In this document: positions 1 to 8,442 of the stretch, one piece after another | Layout: every line of letters begins with the position of its first letter | Position numbering within the stretch: position 1 is the first letter of the stretch | Assembly: GCA_014621425.1 (NCBI GenBank) | Contig: JAANBB010000690.1 | Coordinates: forward strand, 1-14,806 | Source of the DNA: Cylindrodendrum hubeiense | Lineage: Eukaryota > Ascomycota > Sordariomycetes > Hypocreales > Nectriaceae | Direction: 5' to 3' | DNA length: 14,806 nucleotides | The notes under the pieces: generated by a model | The model's database searches: none | The model's input: only the letters and a program-made list of their open reading frames with translations | Told to the model about the DNA's origin: nothing | Made by a program: the position numbers and the translations under genes

Positions 1-353
1 GAGGGGGAGAGGACGTTGACGGAATTCATCTGCTGCCGTTCGGCCTCGGTGGCCGCCGTCTGATGCGCCGGGGCAGAGGGATATGGGTGAGATTGGGCTT
101 GCGGCTGGGGCGCGGTGCCGGTTGGAGCGGGAGCTTGAGCTTGAGCGTGAGGGTGAGTTTGTGTGATTGGAGTTGTGACAGGAGGAGAAGTCGAGGTCGT
201 AGAGGAGCGCGGCAGGAGCGAGCTAAAGGGTCTGGAGATGGACGTGGACCTCATGAACGAGGTGGGCGTGACGGGGCTGGTGGGATTTGAGGACGAAGGG
301 TCAGAGTTACCCTCCCTGGTCCGCTTTTTCTTGAGAAACCCCAGAGAAGGCAT
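1..353 (-). CDS. N-terminus of an unidentified protein, cut by the left edge (possible PKA catalytic subunit)
   Basis: A minus-strand frame opens with ATG at 353-351 and stays open for 117 codons to the window edge. The start reads MPSLGFLKKKRTREGNSD, a short basic head, followed by a low-complexity stretch rich in Ser, Thr and Pro (SSNPTSPVTPTSF), then Ala/Gln/Pro repeats (HAQAQAPAPTG, APQPQAQSH) and ending near QQMNSVNVLSPS. There is no signal peptide or membrane segment, and no catalytic domain is reached. Such disordered, Gln/Pro-rich leaders precede the kinase domain in several fungal signalling kinases, and the basic head recalls fungal cAMP-dependent protein kinase catalytic subunits; that is a memory-based guess, not shown by the visible residues. 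The coding-like composition and the plausible start make a real gene likely, but the product cannot be named from this fragment. Confidence 0.6.
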   Translation of the reverse strand, partial: MPSLGFLKKKRTREGNSDPSSSNPTSPVTPTSFMRSTSISRPFSSLLPRSSTTSTSPPVTTPITQTHPHAQAQAPAPTGTAPQPQAQSHPYPSAPAHQTAATEAERQQMNSVNVLSP

Positions 354-394
354 GGGGCAGTCGGTCAGTGGTCAGTGGGTGAGAAACAGCAACC

Positions 395-480
395 GGCGGG
401 GAGGGGAGGGGAGGGGGGTGTGGGAGTGGGAGAGAGAGGCAGAGAGAAGCGGGGAGAGAGGTGACAAGAGAGAGGCGGCG
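395..480 (+). repeat. Purine-rich low-complexity tract with a G-quadruplex-like core
   Basis: The plus strand is almost pure G and A here. At 398-418 four runs of four or more G are separated by single A bases (GGGG at 398-401, 403-406, 408-411 and 413-418), which fits a G-quadruplex consensus. On the minus strand this is a CT-rich tract about 45 bp upstream of the start codon at 353. CT-rich stretches near start sites are common in filamentous fungal promoters and leaders. Confidence 0.6.
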
Positions 481-555
481 GCGGCAGAAGCAGGCAGAGT
501 GGAGGGTAGTGGAGGGGATCCGGATTGAGGGAGAGCTCTTGCAGATCGCCCGGAT

Positions 556-585
556 GCGTCAAGGTGGTGAGCGTCAAGGTGGTGA
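556..585. repeat. Perfect 15-bp tandem duplication
   Basis: The unit GCGTCAAGGTGGTGA occurs at 556-570 and again at 571-585 without a mismatch. It lies about 200 bp upstream of the minus-strand start at 353 and could be a duplicated regulatory site or a recent slippage event. Confidence 0.8.
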
Positions 586-1067
586 GTGGCAGCGGCGCGA
601 GGTACTTGGCGAGGTGATGTAAGGAGGGAGATGCTGCGAGGTACAGCAGCACGCAGCGGACAGCAACAATCCGTTTCCGATGCCAGGTTTCCAGGTTCCC
701 AGGTCTGCCAGGCTCCCAGCCAACGCCGAAGCGGAAGAGTGGAGGGAGGATTCGAGCCTGTGTTTCGCCCTCGACGCCCGCGGTGGCGGGGGGTGCAGTG
801 AGCTCACTGAGGAGCGAGGTCCACGAGGAGGTAGGGAGGTACCTAGGCCAGGTACTTGGGCGTGCTGCGGAGACCTTTTTGTGGAACTCTCGGGGAGCTC
901 AGATCGCTAACAGGCGTGCGAGCAGTGCGCCAGCCTCAGCTGCTAACGCAAAGCCAAAGGCAGAAGCAACCAGCCGACCTGGCACGGACGGCTTGGGTCT
1001 GGTTCAGGTAGACGGGGTACTTTGGTCCGCCACAATCGCGAGGAATTGGGGGTGCTGGTGGCTTTCC

Positions 1068-1103
1068 GTAGCTGCGTAGGTAGCTGCGTGGGTAGCTGCG
1101 TAG
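1068..1103. repeat. 12-bp minisatellite, three copies
   Basis: Three adjacent units, GTAGCTGCGTAG (1068-1079), GTAGCTGCGTGG (1080-1091) and GTAGCTGCGTAG (1092-1103), differ by one base in the middle copy. A partial continuation (CTGGG) follows. It lies in the gene-poor gap and no function is visible. Confidence 0.8.
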
Positions 1104-2311
1104 CTGGGGGTGTGGTGTATGCGCGAGGATGCGAGAGGATGCGTGCGTGCGTTGCTTGGTGTGCTCAGATGCTGCGCCTGTCGTGCCGCCGTCGTGCTGC
1201 CGTGAACAAAGCGCGCTCAAGATTGGCGCATTCCACCGCGGCAATTGGATAAATCTCAGACCGTCTCAACCTCTGCAAGCTGCGACGACACCTTTAATGA
1301 TGGCTGAATGCGGAGGGCACAGGCGACGGGGTGCTTGCTTTGTGTCGGTGCTGGATCGCAAGTACAAGGTTTCCCAAAGCTTGCCCCTCTTCTTTTACGC
1401 CCGGATTCAGCGGCGTCCGCAAACTGGGCCGATGGGGACTGCGGGACCCTTTAGCTGGGGTCAATCCGCTTCGCTCAGTCAGCTCGATCAATCAGCTCGA
1501 GCTCGTGCGTTCGTGTTGAGGAGCCCTTTCTGCTTGCGCTCGACGGTCAATGGGTTTGCGCGGCGGCGGGGGATAGCGGGCTACGCAGAGCTTCCTTGCC
1601 GTGGGCGATTGGTCGGTGAACGATCTGCAGGTCTAGCAGGACGAGGCGAGAGACGAAGGAGAGGGGACGGGACGAGACGAGACGAGGCGGCACGGATGAA
1701 TGACGATTCCGGCGGACACTGGTCGACAGAGGCAGCGCCCTGTTCTCACACTTTGCGCCGAGGATTAGAAATGGGTCGATTGCAGCGCGTGGACGGTGAG
1801 ATGGAAGCTTAATCGCGGTCAAGTGGAAGCCAGAGTCGAGAATCCGAGAGGCGTCGACGAGTTTGCGACAAGAGTGTGTAGGAGAGACATGGGTGTCAGA
1901 GACGGCATCCGCGGGGAAGCCTTCACAATGGGCAAGGCACAGGCTGGAATGGAAGGGAGAGCTTGTCATAGTAGCGAGAGCTTGTCGTGGTGCCGAGGTG
2001 CTGCTACGTCCCCATCACGGAAGCTCCCGCGCATCCCTCTCGTCCTCTGAAGCTGAGGCCGTCAGCTGTGGTGGAGCAAGCTCGTGCTCTCGAGTCTCGT
2101 GCTAAGCTACCACCCAGCTTCTCAGGTCACATCTGGTGCTGTTTGCAGCGGTCAGTTCGGAGTGGAATCATTAATTAGTGGAGGGTCGCTCGCTTCCAGG
2201 CCTTGCAGTGGCCCCCGCCAGTGGGTTGCTTGGAACACCGCCTGCTACCGCCGTCGACCTACCATGAGTCAAGCATGGAGCCTCGCCCTTCCGGTGTGTC
2301 TCTGGCCCGCA

Positions 2312-2335
2312 GTCATACCGTCATACCGTCATACC
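2312..2335. repeat. 8-bp tandem repeat, three copies
   Basis: The unit GTCATACC occurs three times without mismatch at 2312-2319, 2320-2327 and 2328-2335. It sits in the gene-poor stretch downstream of the reductase gene; no protein frame uses it. Confidence 0.8.
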
Positions 2336-2893
2336 GGCAGATTACGCACCCGATCGCTGGGTCCGGTCGATCGACTCCCGCCTCCGGCTTAGTGCGCTGC
2401 CCAAGAACGTGGGAGCATGGGATGCCGACGCGAGCGGGAATAAAGCGAGGTGCCCAGCTGAGGTGAGGCATCCTGAGGTATGTGGGCAAGGTAGGCTGAG
2501 ATGAACCCTGGTCTGGATACCCGCCCATCCCAAGATCACCCTTTTGCCGTAACCAAGCAACCGTCCATGGCAAGGTCGCTCTCGGACCCGGATCAAGCCA
2601 CACCAGGACCTAGATCGCCAGTTGAAAATGTAAATCTCCGAAATTGCTTCCCCGCAAAGTCAATGACAGCCCCCGAATGCCTCGGTTCTTTACTTGACCG
2701 AATATTCCTGACCGGGGCCTCAATCCATGACTTCACCACTCCGACTTGAACACGTTTGATTACTGTTCTGCAGCAGTCCATTGGCTATGTTTCTCTCTTT
2801 GTACCCTGCCAACCAGGCCTTTGCCAATTTCACGTCAACCTCGCCTGTCTCAAAACCCTAGATCGCTGTCGCGGCCCCACGCCGTATCCTTGG

Positions 2894-4169
2894 TTACAGA
2901 AGCTCATAGACAATTTTCGTAGCTGAGATTTTCCCATCACGATACTCCTGGAACCCTGCTGCAACAGCATTGAGTCCGCCAGGAAGAACTTTGACAGCAT
3001 TCGGCTTGATTTTTCCTTCCTCAATCAAAGCAGGGAGTCTTTCGCAGAATTCAGTTGCCAGCGCGTGGTCGCCTTCATTGACCTGCGACCTTGTTAGTCC
3101 CAACTCATGTCTCTAATGTCAACCCGGAGAATCTTACAGGCCAGTGGAACTCCCGATAAGAGTGTTCCTTCAAAAACCCCGTCCAGAGCAGGACATCAGT
3201 CACCTTGGTCTGTTTGGATACATTTTCGGTGTGAGCCTTGCCCGGTCTGACGGTGCATAGGGTACCGCCGCGCTCATTGATGGTCTGTGATCCAAGAACA
3301 GACGATGTTTCATTGCCAATCGTGTCAAAGACATATGTCAGTCCGGGTGCTGCATCTTTGATCAATTTGATGACGTTTGAGTCGCGATAGTCGAAGGCGT
3401 TGTTTGCTCCTAGAGATCGAACAAGCTCAAAATGGCGAGGACTGCAGGTTGTGAAGACCTTGAACCCATACAGTGCTGCGATTTGGATGGCGTACAGCCC
3501 GACACTAGCTGCAACGATGTTAGAGCATTGGCTATTAGAACCCTGACAATGCCTGTTTTGACGTACAGCTTCCGCCCCAAATAAGGATGGTTGTATCCGA
3601 TCCTGTATTTCTATCAATGTTCAAGCTGCCCTTTGAGAAAAGGGCCAGGTATGAAGTCAATGATGCCAGGGGGATTGTTGCTGCCTGTTGGAGTGAGATA
3701 TTACTGGGCACTTTGAAGCAGATACGCTCGTCCGCGATGGTATAGTCACTATACGCTCCAAGCCCCTTGACCTCGCCTATTCAAGTTAGTCAAACCATGG
3801 GAGCACATCGGATATTATCTTCCAACGTACCTCCCCAGATGACTCCCGCAATAGTGTCGCCTTTGGAGACTCGAGTAACGCTAGAGCCAACAGCAACAAC
3901 AGATCCGGTGAAGTCACAACCGAGAACAGTCCCATCACCAAAAGCATTGTTATCGAAAGCCTGGACTGTTCAACCAGTTAGTTGGCGCGTAAAATAAACG
4001 AGGGATGTCGTTTTTATTTACCATCTGTTGGGTTCTGGGCGACTGTTGATACCTTAACCAAGACCTGATTAGAGGCCAGCGCTGGTACGGGGACGGCTTT
4101 TTGAACCAGTGCGGGGGATCCGCCCTCAGGAACCTCGACCACTAGAGCATTCATCTTGTCCTGACCCAT
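2894..4169 (-). CDS. LovC/ToxD-like enoyl reductase, MDR family (five exons, 350 aa)
   Basis: Exons on the minus strand are 4169-4022, 3965-3831, 3776-3567, 3508-3138 and 3082-2894; introns are 56, 54, 58 and 55 nt, each with a CTAAC branch site, and phase closes to 350 residues. The protein has an N-terminal GroES-like fold (about 1-135; NPTD at 46-49, GCDFTGSVVAVG at 65-76) and a Rossmann fold with the nucleotide-binding motif WGGSSSVG at 161-168, followed by LYAIQIAALYG. This motif and length match fungal stand-alone enoyl reductases (LovC type, ToxD-like) and quinone-oxidoreductase relatives, which reduce double bonds using NADPH. The structural zinc loop of classical alcohol dehydrogenases is absent. 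No polyketide synthase lies nearby, so the substrate is unknown. The start could instead be the second ATG at 4154, giving 345 residues. Confidence 0.9.
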
Positions 4170-4904
4170 CTTGTTTATGGTGAAAGAACACAACAATCAG
4201 AGGGAGAAAGCCCAAATAAAAAGGGGAAATACGATCTCAATATGTGATAGTTGATATTCATGCACAGAATAGGGTTGAGGGGTATAAAGCGAAACGGTCA
4301 GTTTCTGACGAAGGCAAACATGATGAGCCTTGAGTGACATACTTATACAGCAGCGATCAACCGAGTATGGCACCATGCACCTAGAGCTGTAACAACTAAT
4401 TACATTACTAAGGCAGGGGGGCAGGGCTTAGCAAGCAAGTTATTATAAATGAAATATTGGCAACTGTAAGCGCAGGCTCCATGTACCACCCGTAAACTGA
4501 TCTAGAGTCCAGTAAAATAGGCTGGTTCCTGATAGGTGCTACAATTTGATTGGAAGCACTTGAACTTCCCCAGTAGTCTGGCCTCACCTAATTGGGAAGC
4601 TAGAATAGAGCTGCGCTGTTCTCCCAGCACGGAAATTCAACGGGTCATCGATCAAGAAGTTACCCGTTGACTTTCCATATTTCGAGCAAAACGATCTGCC
4701 TCGAATCGCAGCTCTCGATGAGCTACTATCTCATGGAGAAAGTGATACCCAGGACACATTCATGAAATCGCTTAGTCACCCATAAATACCGGACTATCTA
4801 TTTTGCCGCAGCCGCATTCCCGGTCTCTGATCGGCCTTGAAGCTTGCATTTTCCCAGGAAGTCAGACAGCCAGTATAAACGTCGCAATCACCAATATCGC
4901 CAAA
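4170..4904. promoter_or_regulatory. Divergent upstream region between the reductase gene and tim13
   Basis: These 735 bp separate two start codons that point away from each other, so both promoters must lie here. The part from about 4200 to 4560 is visibly richer in A and T than the flanking genes. Two reverse CCAAT pentamers (ATTGG) occur at 4549-4553 and 4591-4595. Directly before the reductase ATG the minus strand is CT-rich. No coding frame of note was seen. Confidence 0.6.
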
Positions 4905-5262
4905 ATGGACTCCAGCACCGTCAAGCAGGCTGTTATGAAGCAGGTCCTGGCCGAGGCCAACATGGCCAACGCCCGAGTCCTCATCGAGGTACGAACCCCA
5001 CCCAATTGAACTTGTCCGAGACCAGACCCTCGAGATCGTCAAAAACCCCCAATACCAGTGGCACGAACTAATAGCTCATAATCGACAGAAACTCCAAGAG
5101 AACTGCTTCGACAAGTGTATCCCCAAGCCCGGATCCTCGCTCTCGAGCGGCGAGCAGACCTGCATGACTTCGTGCATGGAAAAATACATGGCCGCCTGGA
5201 ACCAGGTCAACTCCGCCTACATCGCTCGGTTGCGACAGGAGCAGGCCAACAACAGCCATTAA
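4905..5262 (+). CDS. tim13: Mitochondrial import chaperone Tim13 (two exons, 85 aa)
   Basis: Exon 1 is 4905-4988 and exon 2 is 5089-5262; the 100-nt intron begins GTACGA, has a branch site in GAACTAATAG and ends ACAG. The start is the ATG in CCAAAATGG, a good Kozak context. The 85-residue product has the twin CX3C motifs of small Tim proteins, CFDKC at 34-38 and CMTSC at 53-57, with 14 residues between them, followed by the conserved EKYMAAWN helix. In this family the four cysteines form two disulfides through the Mia40 pathway, and Tim8-Tim13 hexamers carry hydrophobic precursors across the intermembrane space, for example Tim23. Tim13 is preferred over Tim8, Tim9 and Tim10 because of the MANARxLIE segment and the PKPGSSLSSGEQTC linker. 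The gene is convergent with the NSRP1-like gene, 299 bp away. Confidence 0.95.
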
Positions 5263-5561
5263 ACCCCGGAACGACGACTTTGCAGCCCATGTGGGGTAAT
5301 CAACAACGACGACTTGCGATGTGGAATGGAGTGCAAGGATTGTAACATATTGTGCCAGTACGCTGGATATGAAGACGGGGATTTTTGAGCCCTGCCGAAG
5401 CGCCGAGATTCTACCAGTGGAAGAAAAACCATGTACGATGGGGTCGGAAATCGAGATGGCAGGATACATAGATACGGAGACATAGACGAGCTCGAGCTGC
5501 ATGGCAGGGGATAATGTCTAAACGGCCATATCAATCACAGAAAATCTTCTTTCTTGGGTAT
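5263..5561. other. Convergent 3' intergenic region (tim13 / NSRP1-like)
   Basis: These 299 bp lie between two stop codons that face each other, so they should hold both 3' UTRs and polyadenylation sites. No gene, hairpin or clear signal was seen. The two transcripts may overlap at their ends. Confidence 0.6.
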
Positions 5562-6767
5562 CTAGTTTCCTCCGGCGGCCGCCTTCGCTTTCTCTTCCTC
5601 GGCCGCCCGCTTTCTTGCGAGATAACGTTCCTTGGCACTCGAGATGTCGCCCTCCGTCTTGCGGCTCTTGGAGGCGCGCTCGACCTCCTCGCGCTGAGCT
5701 TCTTCGTCCTCTCTCGATCGCTTCATCGACTGCTCTAGCTGCTCCGCGAGCATGCGCGATTGTCGCTCTCGCATGGCCTGCTTCCTACCAATTTGCTGTC
5801 CTGAGACTTCTTTTCGCACTCCCTGGGCTGGCCGCTCGGCTTCGCGCTGTACCGATTCCTTCTTCTTTGCACCGATGTTGAGGCCGCCCCTGAGGAGCTG
5901 TCGCTTGTCGACGACCTGGCCATCCTCGTTGAGAGCGACCGAGGCTCCCTTTTGGTTCATTTCTTTGGCAACGTCCGCCTCGGTCTTTTCCTTGTCTGGT
6001 TGTTCCTCCTTGTCATCCTCTGGTGGCCCATTCTTGGCATTTTCCTGGGTAGCCTTGATAATGTCCGCATGCCTCTGTTCATCCTTATCCAGAAGCTTCC
6101 TGTAGAATGCGGACATGCCGCCGCCCTTGTTCTTTTTCGCCTCTTCCTCTTCCCTCTTCTTTTCCTCTTCTTCTATGCGCTTGTTCTCCTCCTGCTGTTT
6201 GCGATATGCGTCCGTCACAAACTTCTCCTTGCCTTCATACTCGTCGCCCTCGGCCTCTCGCTCCCGGGCGATCTTCTTTTCCTCTGCAATGAGCGCGTCG
6301 CGTTTGCGTACCTCGGCCGCCTGCATTAAATTGTGCATGTACTTCGGTCGCTTCTGCTCGTCCTCCTTGGTGGTCTGCTTCTTAGGTTTGAACGACTCGT
6401 AGACTGTGTCGTACTCGTAGACGCTGGCGTCTACCTGTGAGGCGGCTTCGGCATTCCGTCTCGATGTGAGGGATCCAGAGAGGTCGCCGAACATGGCGTT
6501 TGGCTGCCCCTTGGCCTTGAGCTTGGGAGGCTGTGTTGGGGGGCCGTTCTTGGACTTGGAGGTTGTTCTTGCGCTGGTCGACTTGGAGACCGGGAGGGCG
6601 TCAAAGTCATCGAATTCTCCGATCGCCTCGGCCTTTCCCTCCCTATTTGCGCCGTCGTCGTCTGAATCGTCGTCGCCGCCAAACATGGGCTTTCGTTTCG
6701 GTGGGGCAGGCTTCGACGCGCCTGGTTTTTTGGTCTTGTTCAGCCCGAAGGCTAGCGGTTTACTCAT
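5562..6767 (-). CDS. NSRP1/CCDC55-like nuclear speckle splicing regulator (401 aa)
   Basis: A single uninterrupted frame runs from ATG at 6767 to the stop at 5562. The N-terminus (MSKPLAFGLNKTKKP) is basic, and an acidic patch GGDDDSDDDG follows at 30-39. The domain at about 115-245 fits the NSRP1 N-terminal domain (DUF2040): YEYDTVYESFKPKK, then RPKYMHNLMQAAEVRKRD (140-157), AREREAEGDEYEGKEKFVT (167-185) and the short motif MSAFYRKLL (218-226). Residues 150-215 and 330-395 are highly charged and should form long helices or coiled coils. The motif DKRQLLRGGLNIGAKKK (287-303) is also conserved-looking. Animal NSRP1 is a speckle protein that influences alternative splice-site choice; the fungal role is inferred from similarity only. 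An extension upstream of 6767 has no ATG and was not used. Confidence 0.88.
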   Translation of the reverse strand: MSKPLAFGLNKTKKPGASKPAPPKRKPMFGGDDDSDDDGANREGKAEAIGEFDDFDALPVSKSTSARTTSKSKNGPPTQPPKLKAKGQPNAMFGDLSGSLTSRRNAEAASQVDASVYEYDTVYESFKPKKQTTKEDEQKRPKYMHNLMQAAEVRKRDALIAEEKKIAREREAEGDEYEGKEKFVTDAYRKQQEENKRIEEEEKKREEEEAKKNKGGGMSAFYRKLLDKDEQRHADIIKATQENAKNGPPEDDKEEQPDKEKTEADVAKEMNQKGASVALNEDGQVVDKRQLLRGGLNIGAKKKESVQREAERPAQGVRKEVSGQQIGRKQAMRERQSRMLAEQLEQSMKRSREDEEAQREEVERASKSRKTEGDISSAKERYLARKRAAEEEKAKAAAGGN

Positions 6768-7374
6768 GATGCGCGCCTGTTGTAGTTGGTGATGGGTGCT
6801 CTGGGGGTCGAGTGTGATGAGGAGGAGAAGAAAAGAAGAACGATCTAATGTTGATTGTGCATCAATTGCGTGGTGTTGCGGATTCGGAGCTGAAGGTTGA
6901 AGATGGAAGTGGCACCTGGGACAGGTGCATACGCCAGACTGAGTGCAGGCCACCACCCAAGCCCACCTCTCCACTCGGAGGTACCTTGATTTTGTTAGCC
7001 GTTAGAAAGCGAACCTGTATTATTTCGAACCTCAAATCGCACCCGACTATAATATCATGACGTGACCACAATCTGCGGAAATCTCATTCAATAGGTAGGA
7101 GTTCTTTCTATCCAGATCTTATCCAGATCCACTATCAAGTCATCTACTACCGTCGCGTGCATCTGGCTGCTTGCATCACGAGTTCGGATCAGTGGCGTCA
7201 ATCATTCGCCGCTAGCATCGCCATCATATGACGTGATTGGATATTCACCACCCGCCCTGGAGCGAGCATACCTAAAGGCTGCCGCGTATCTCCAACAATA
7301 CAACATAGACTACGGCAATCGAGTTCTTGAAACCTTCACATAACACACTATCTATTGGGTATATAAAAGACACC
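6768..7374. promoter_or_regulatory. Divergent upstream region (NSRP1-like / LysM gene)
   Basis: The 607 bp between two divergent starts contain an identical octamer TGACGTGA at 7058-7065 and 7229-7236 (CRE/bZIP-like core). The second runs directly into a reverse CCAAT box (ATTGG, 7236-7240). A direct repeat TATCCAGATC occurs at 7109-7118 and 7120-7129, with a GATA-type CTTATC at their junction. Another ATTGG (7354-7358) and a TATATAAAAG (7360-7369) lie just before the LysM gene's ATG. Function is inferred from motif resemblance only. Confidence 0.5.
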
Positions 7375-8225
7375 ATGGAATCCTGCTGCACCTGTACGGC
7401 GATCCTCTCGTCTACTCCTCCCTACTCCAAAGAAGCAAAGGCCCTGCCCCAGGACCGCCGCCTCGAGTGCTGTGCTAGGATAATCTGTGGCAAATGCATC
7501 ATTGTTCGTCGCCATGTTTCTCTCCGCCAGTGAACCCCCGTCTGATGCTGTAGTAGGAGAACAAACGCTTCGCCGATTACTGCCCTTACTGCCAAGTGTC
7601 GTCAACCCCGTCCCCGCTGCCGCAGCGGTTGAGAGATCCGCCAGCCTATACCTCGATGCCGTCCTCAAGTGCGAGGACTACGGAAATATCGGATACGCCT
7701 CCGCCGTACATGCCCGTCCCCGAGACGACGGGGAACACAGAGAACGGAGAGCCCACACCTGGAACCGATGACGAAAAAGTCGCCGCTCAAGATATCCTCC
7801 ATTTCCTCGACCACAAACAGGACAGTGTAACATCCTTATCCCTTCGGTACGGGGTACCGACTGCCGTCTTTCGACGAGCCAACAATATCACAAGCGACCA
7901 TCTCTTAGCCGGGAGACGGACCGTCCTAATCCCTGGCGAGTATTACAAAGGCGGCGTGAGCCTCTCTCCGCGACCCATCGGAGGCGAGGAAGAGGAGCTG
8001 AGAAAGAGCAAAATCCGCCGCTTCATGACTTTGTGCAAGGTGTCCGACTACGACATAGCAGTGCTTTACCTCGAGCAGTCTGGATATGATACCGGGGCCG
8101 CCGTCGAATCGTACATGGATGACGAGTTGTGGGAAACGGAGAACCCTCCGGACATCCGAGGAAAAGGGCGCCGGATGAGCAAGGGGCAAAATAAGAACCG
8201 CGGCCCCTTTTGGAGAGGATTGTGA
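7375..8225 (+). CDS. Cys-rich finger, PPxY, LysM and UBA-like protein (two exons, 265 aa)
   Basis: Exon 1 is 7375-7503 and exon 2 is 7557-8225; the 53-nt intron (GTTCGT...CTGAT...TAG) joins in phase 0. The join restores a finger: cysteines at 4, 5, 7, 32, 33, then CGKC at 38-41 and CPYC at 52-55, resembling a RING or other zinc-binding fold with an incomplete ligand pattern. A Pro/Ser/Thr linker carries two PPxY motifs, PPAY (71-74) and PPPY (91-94), which in known proteins bind WW domains of Nedd4/Rsp5 ligases. A single LysM follows at about 122-169 (SLSLRYGVPTAVFRRANNI, ending TVLIP). The segment at 195-236 (AVLYLEQSGYDTGAAVESYM, DDELWE) looks like a UBA or CUE helix bundle. There is no signal peptide, so this is probably a cytosolic or nuclear relative of intracellular LysM proteins rather than a secreted chitin-binding effector. 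A role in ubiquitin-linked sorting or turnover is inference. Confidence 0.85.
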
Positions 8226-8442
8226 GGCTGAAAGTCTCACGATAAGATGCTTTGACATGTATATTAGATTTTCATGCTTCATATAATCGTGCGGGCCATA
8301 CACACGCATCCATTTGCTGGACGCTTCGAGCAACCCGGGGCCTGCTTTGACCCGATATCTTAACGCCGCTAACCACCCGACCAAACATGGCTTTTGTACA
8401 ATAGTTCGGACTATGCACTACAATGATACCACCTTTCCCTCA
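8226..8442. other. Convergent 3' intergenic region (LysM gene / rse1)
   Basis: Only 217 bp separate the facing stop codons, so the 3' UTRs probably lie close or overlap. No gene or clear signal was recognised. Confidence 0.6.

Larger units (their letters stand above)
354..2893. other. Long GC-rich gap without a convincing gene
   Basis: No reading frame here has a conserved-looking protein or a sensible exon chain. The stretch holds simple sequence: a purine-rich tract at about 395-480, a perfect 15-bp tandem duplication at 556-585, a 12-bp unit three times at 1068-1103, a GACGA-type 5-bp repeat at 1666-1685 and an 8-bp unit three times at 2312-2335. Since the leftmost gene starts at 353 and reads leftwards, the left part is probably its promoter and a long 5' leader. 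The right part lies downstream of the reductase stop at 2894 and would hold its 3' UTR. No RNA gene was recognised. Confidence 0.55.

Noticed and set aside
1129..1812. Plus-strand frame of 227 codons
   Set aside because: Composition is Arg/Ser-rich and follows the GC bias, no domain or motif is recognisable, there is no supporting exon structure, and opposite-strand frames over the same stretch are similarly open.
1547..1969. Minus-strand frame of 140 codons
   Set aside because: Looks like an antisense shadow of GC-rich DNA, with no recognisable domain and no plausible neighbouring exon.
4281..4290. TATAAA-like sequence on the plus strand
   Set aside because: It lies more than 600 bp upstream of the tim13 start and on the wrong strand for the reductase, so a promoter role is unlikely.
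6768..6974. N-terminal extension of the NSRP1-like protein
   Set aside because: The extension begins at a GTG, contains no ATG before 6767, and its residues do not resemble the family; MSKPLAFGLNK is the natural start.
7327..7374. Upstream extension of the LysM protein
   Set aside because: It would begin with TTG. The ATG at 7375 has a good CACCATGG context and directly precedes the finger.
7375..8225. LysM protein as a secreted chitin-binding effector
   Set aside because: There is no signal peptide, the N-terminus is a Cys-rich finger, and the tail is UBA-like, which suits an intracellular protein.
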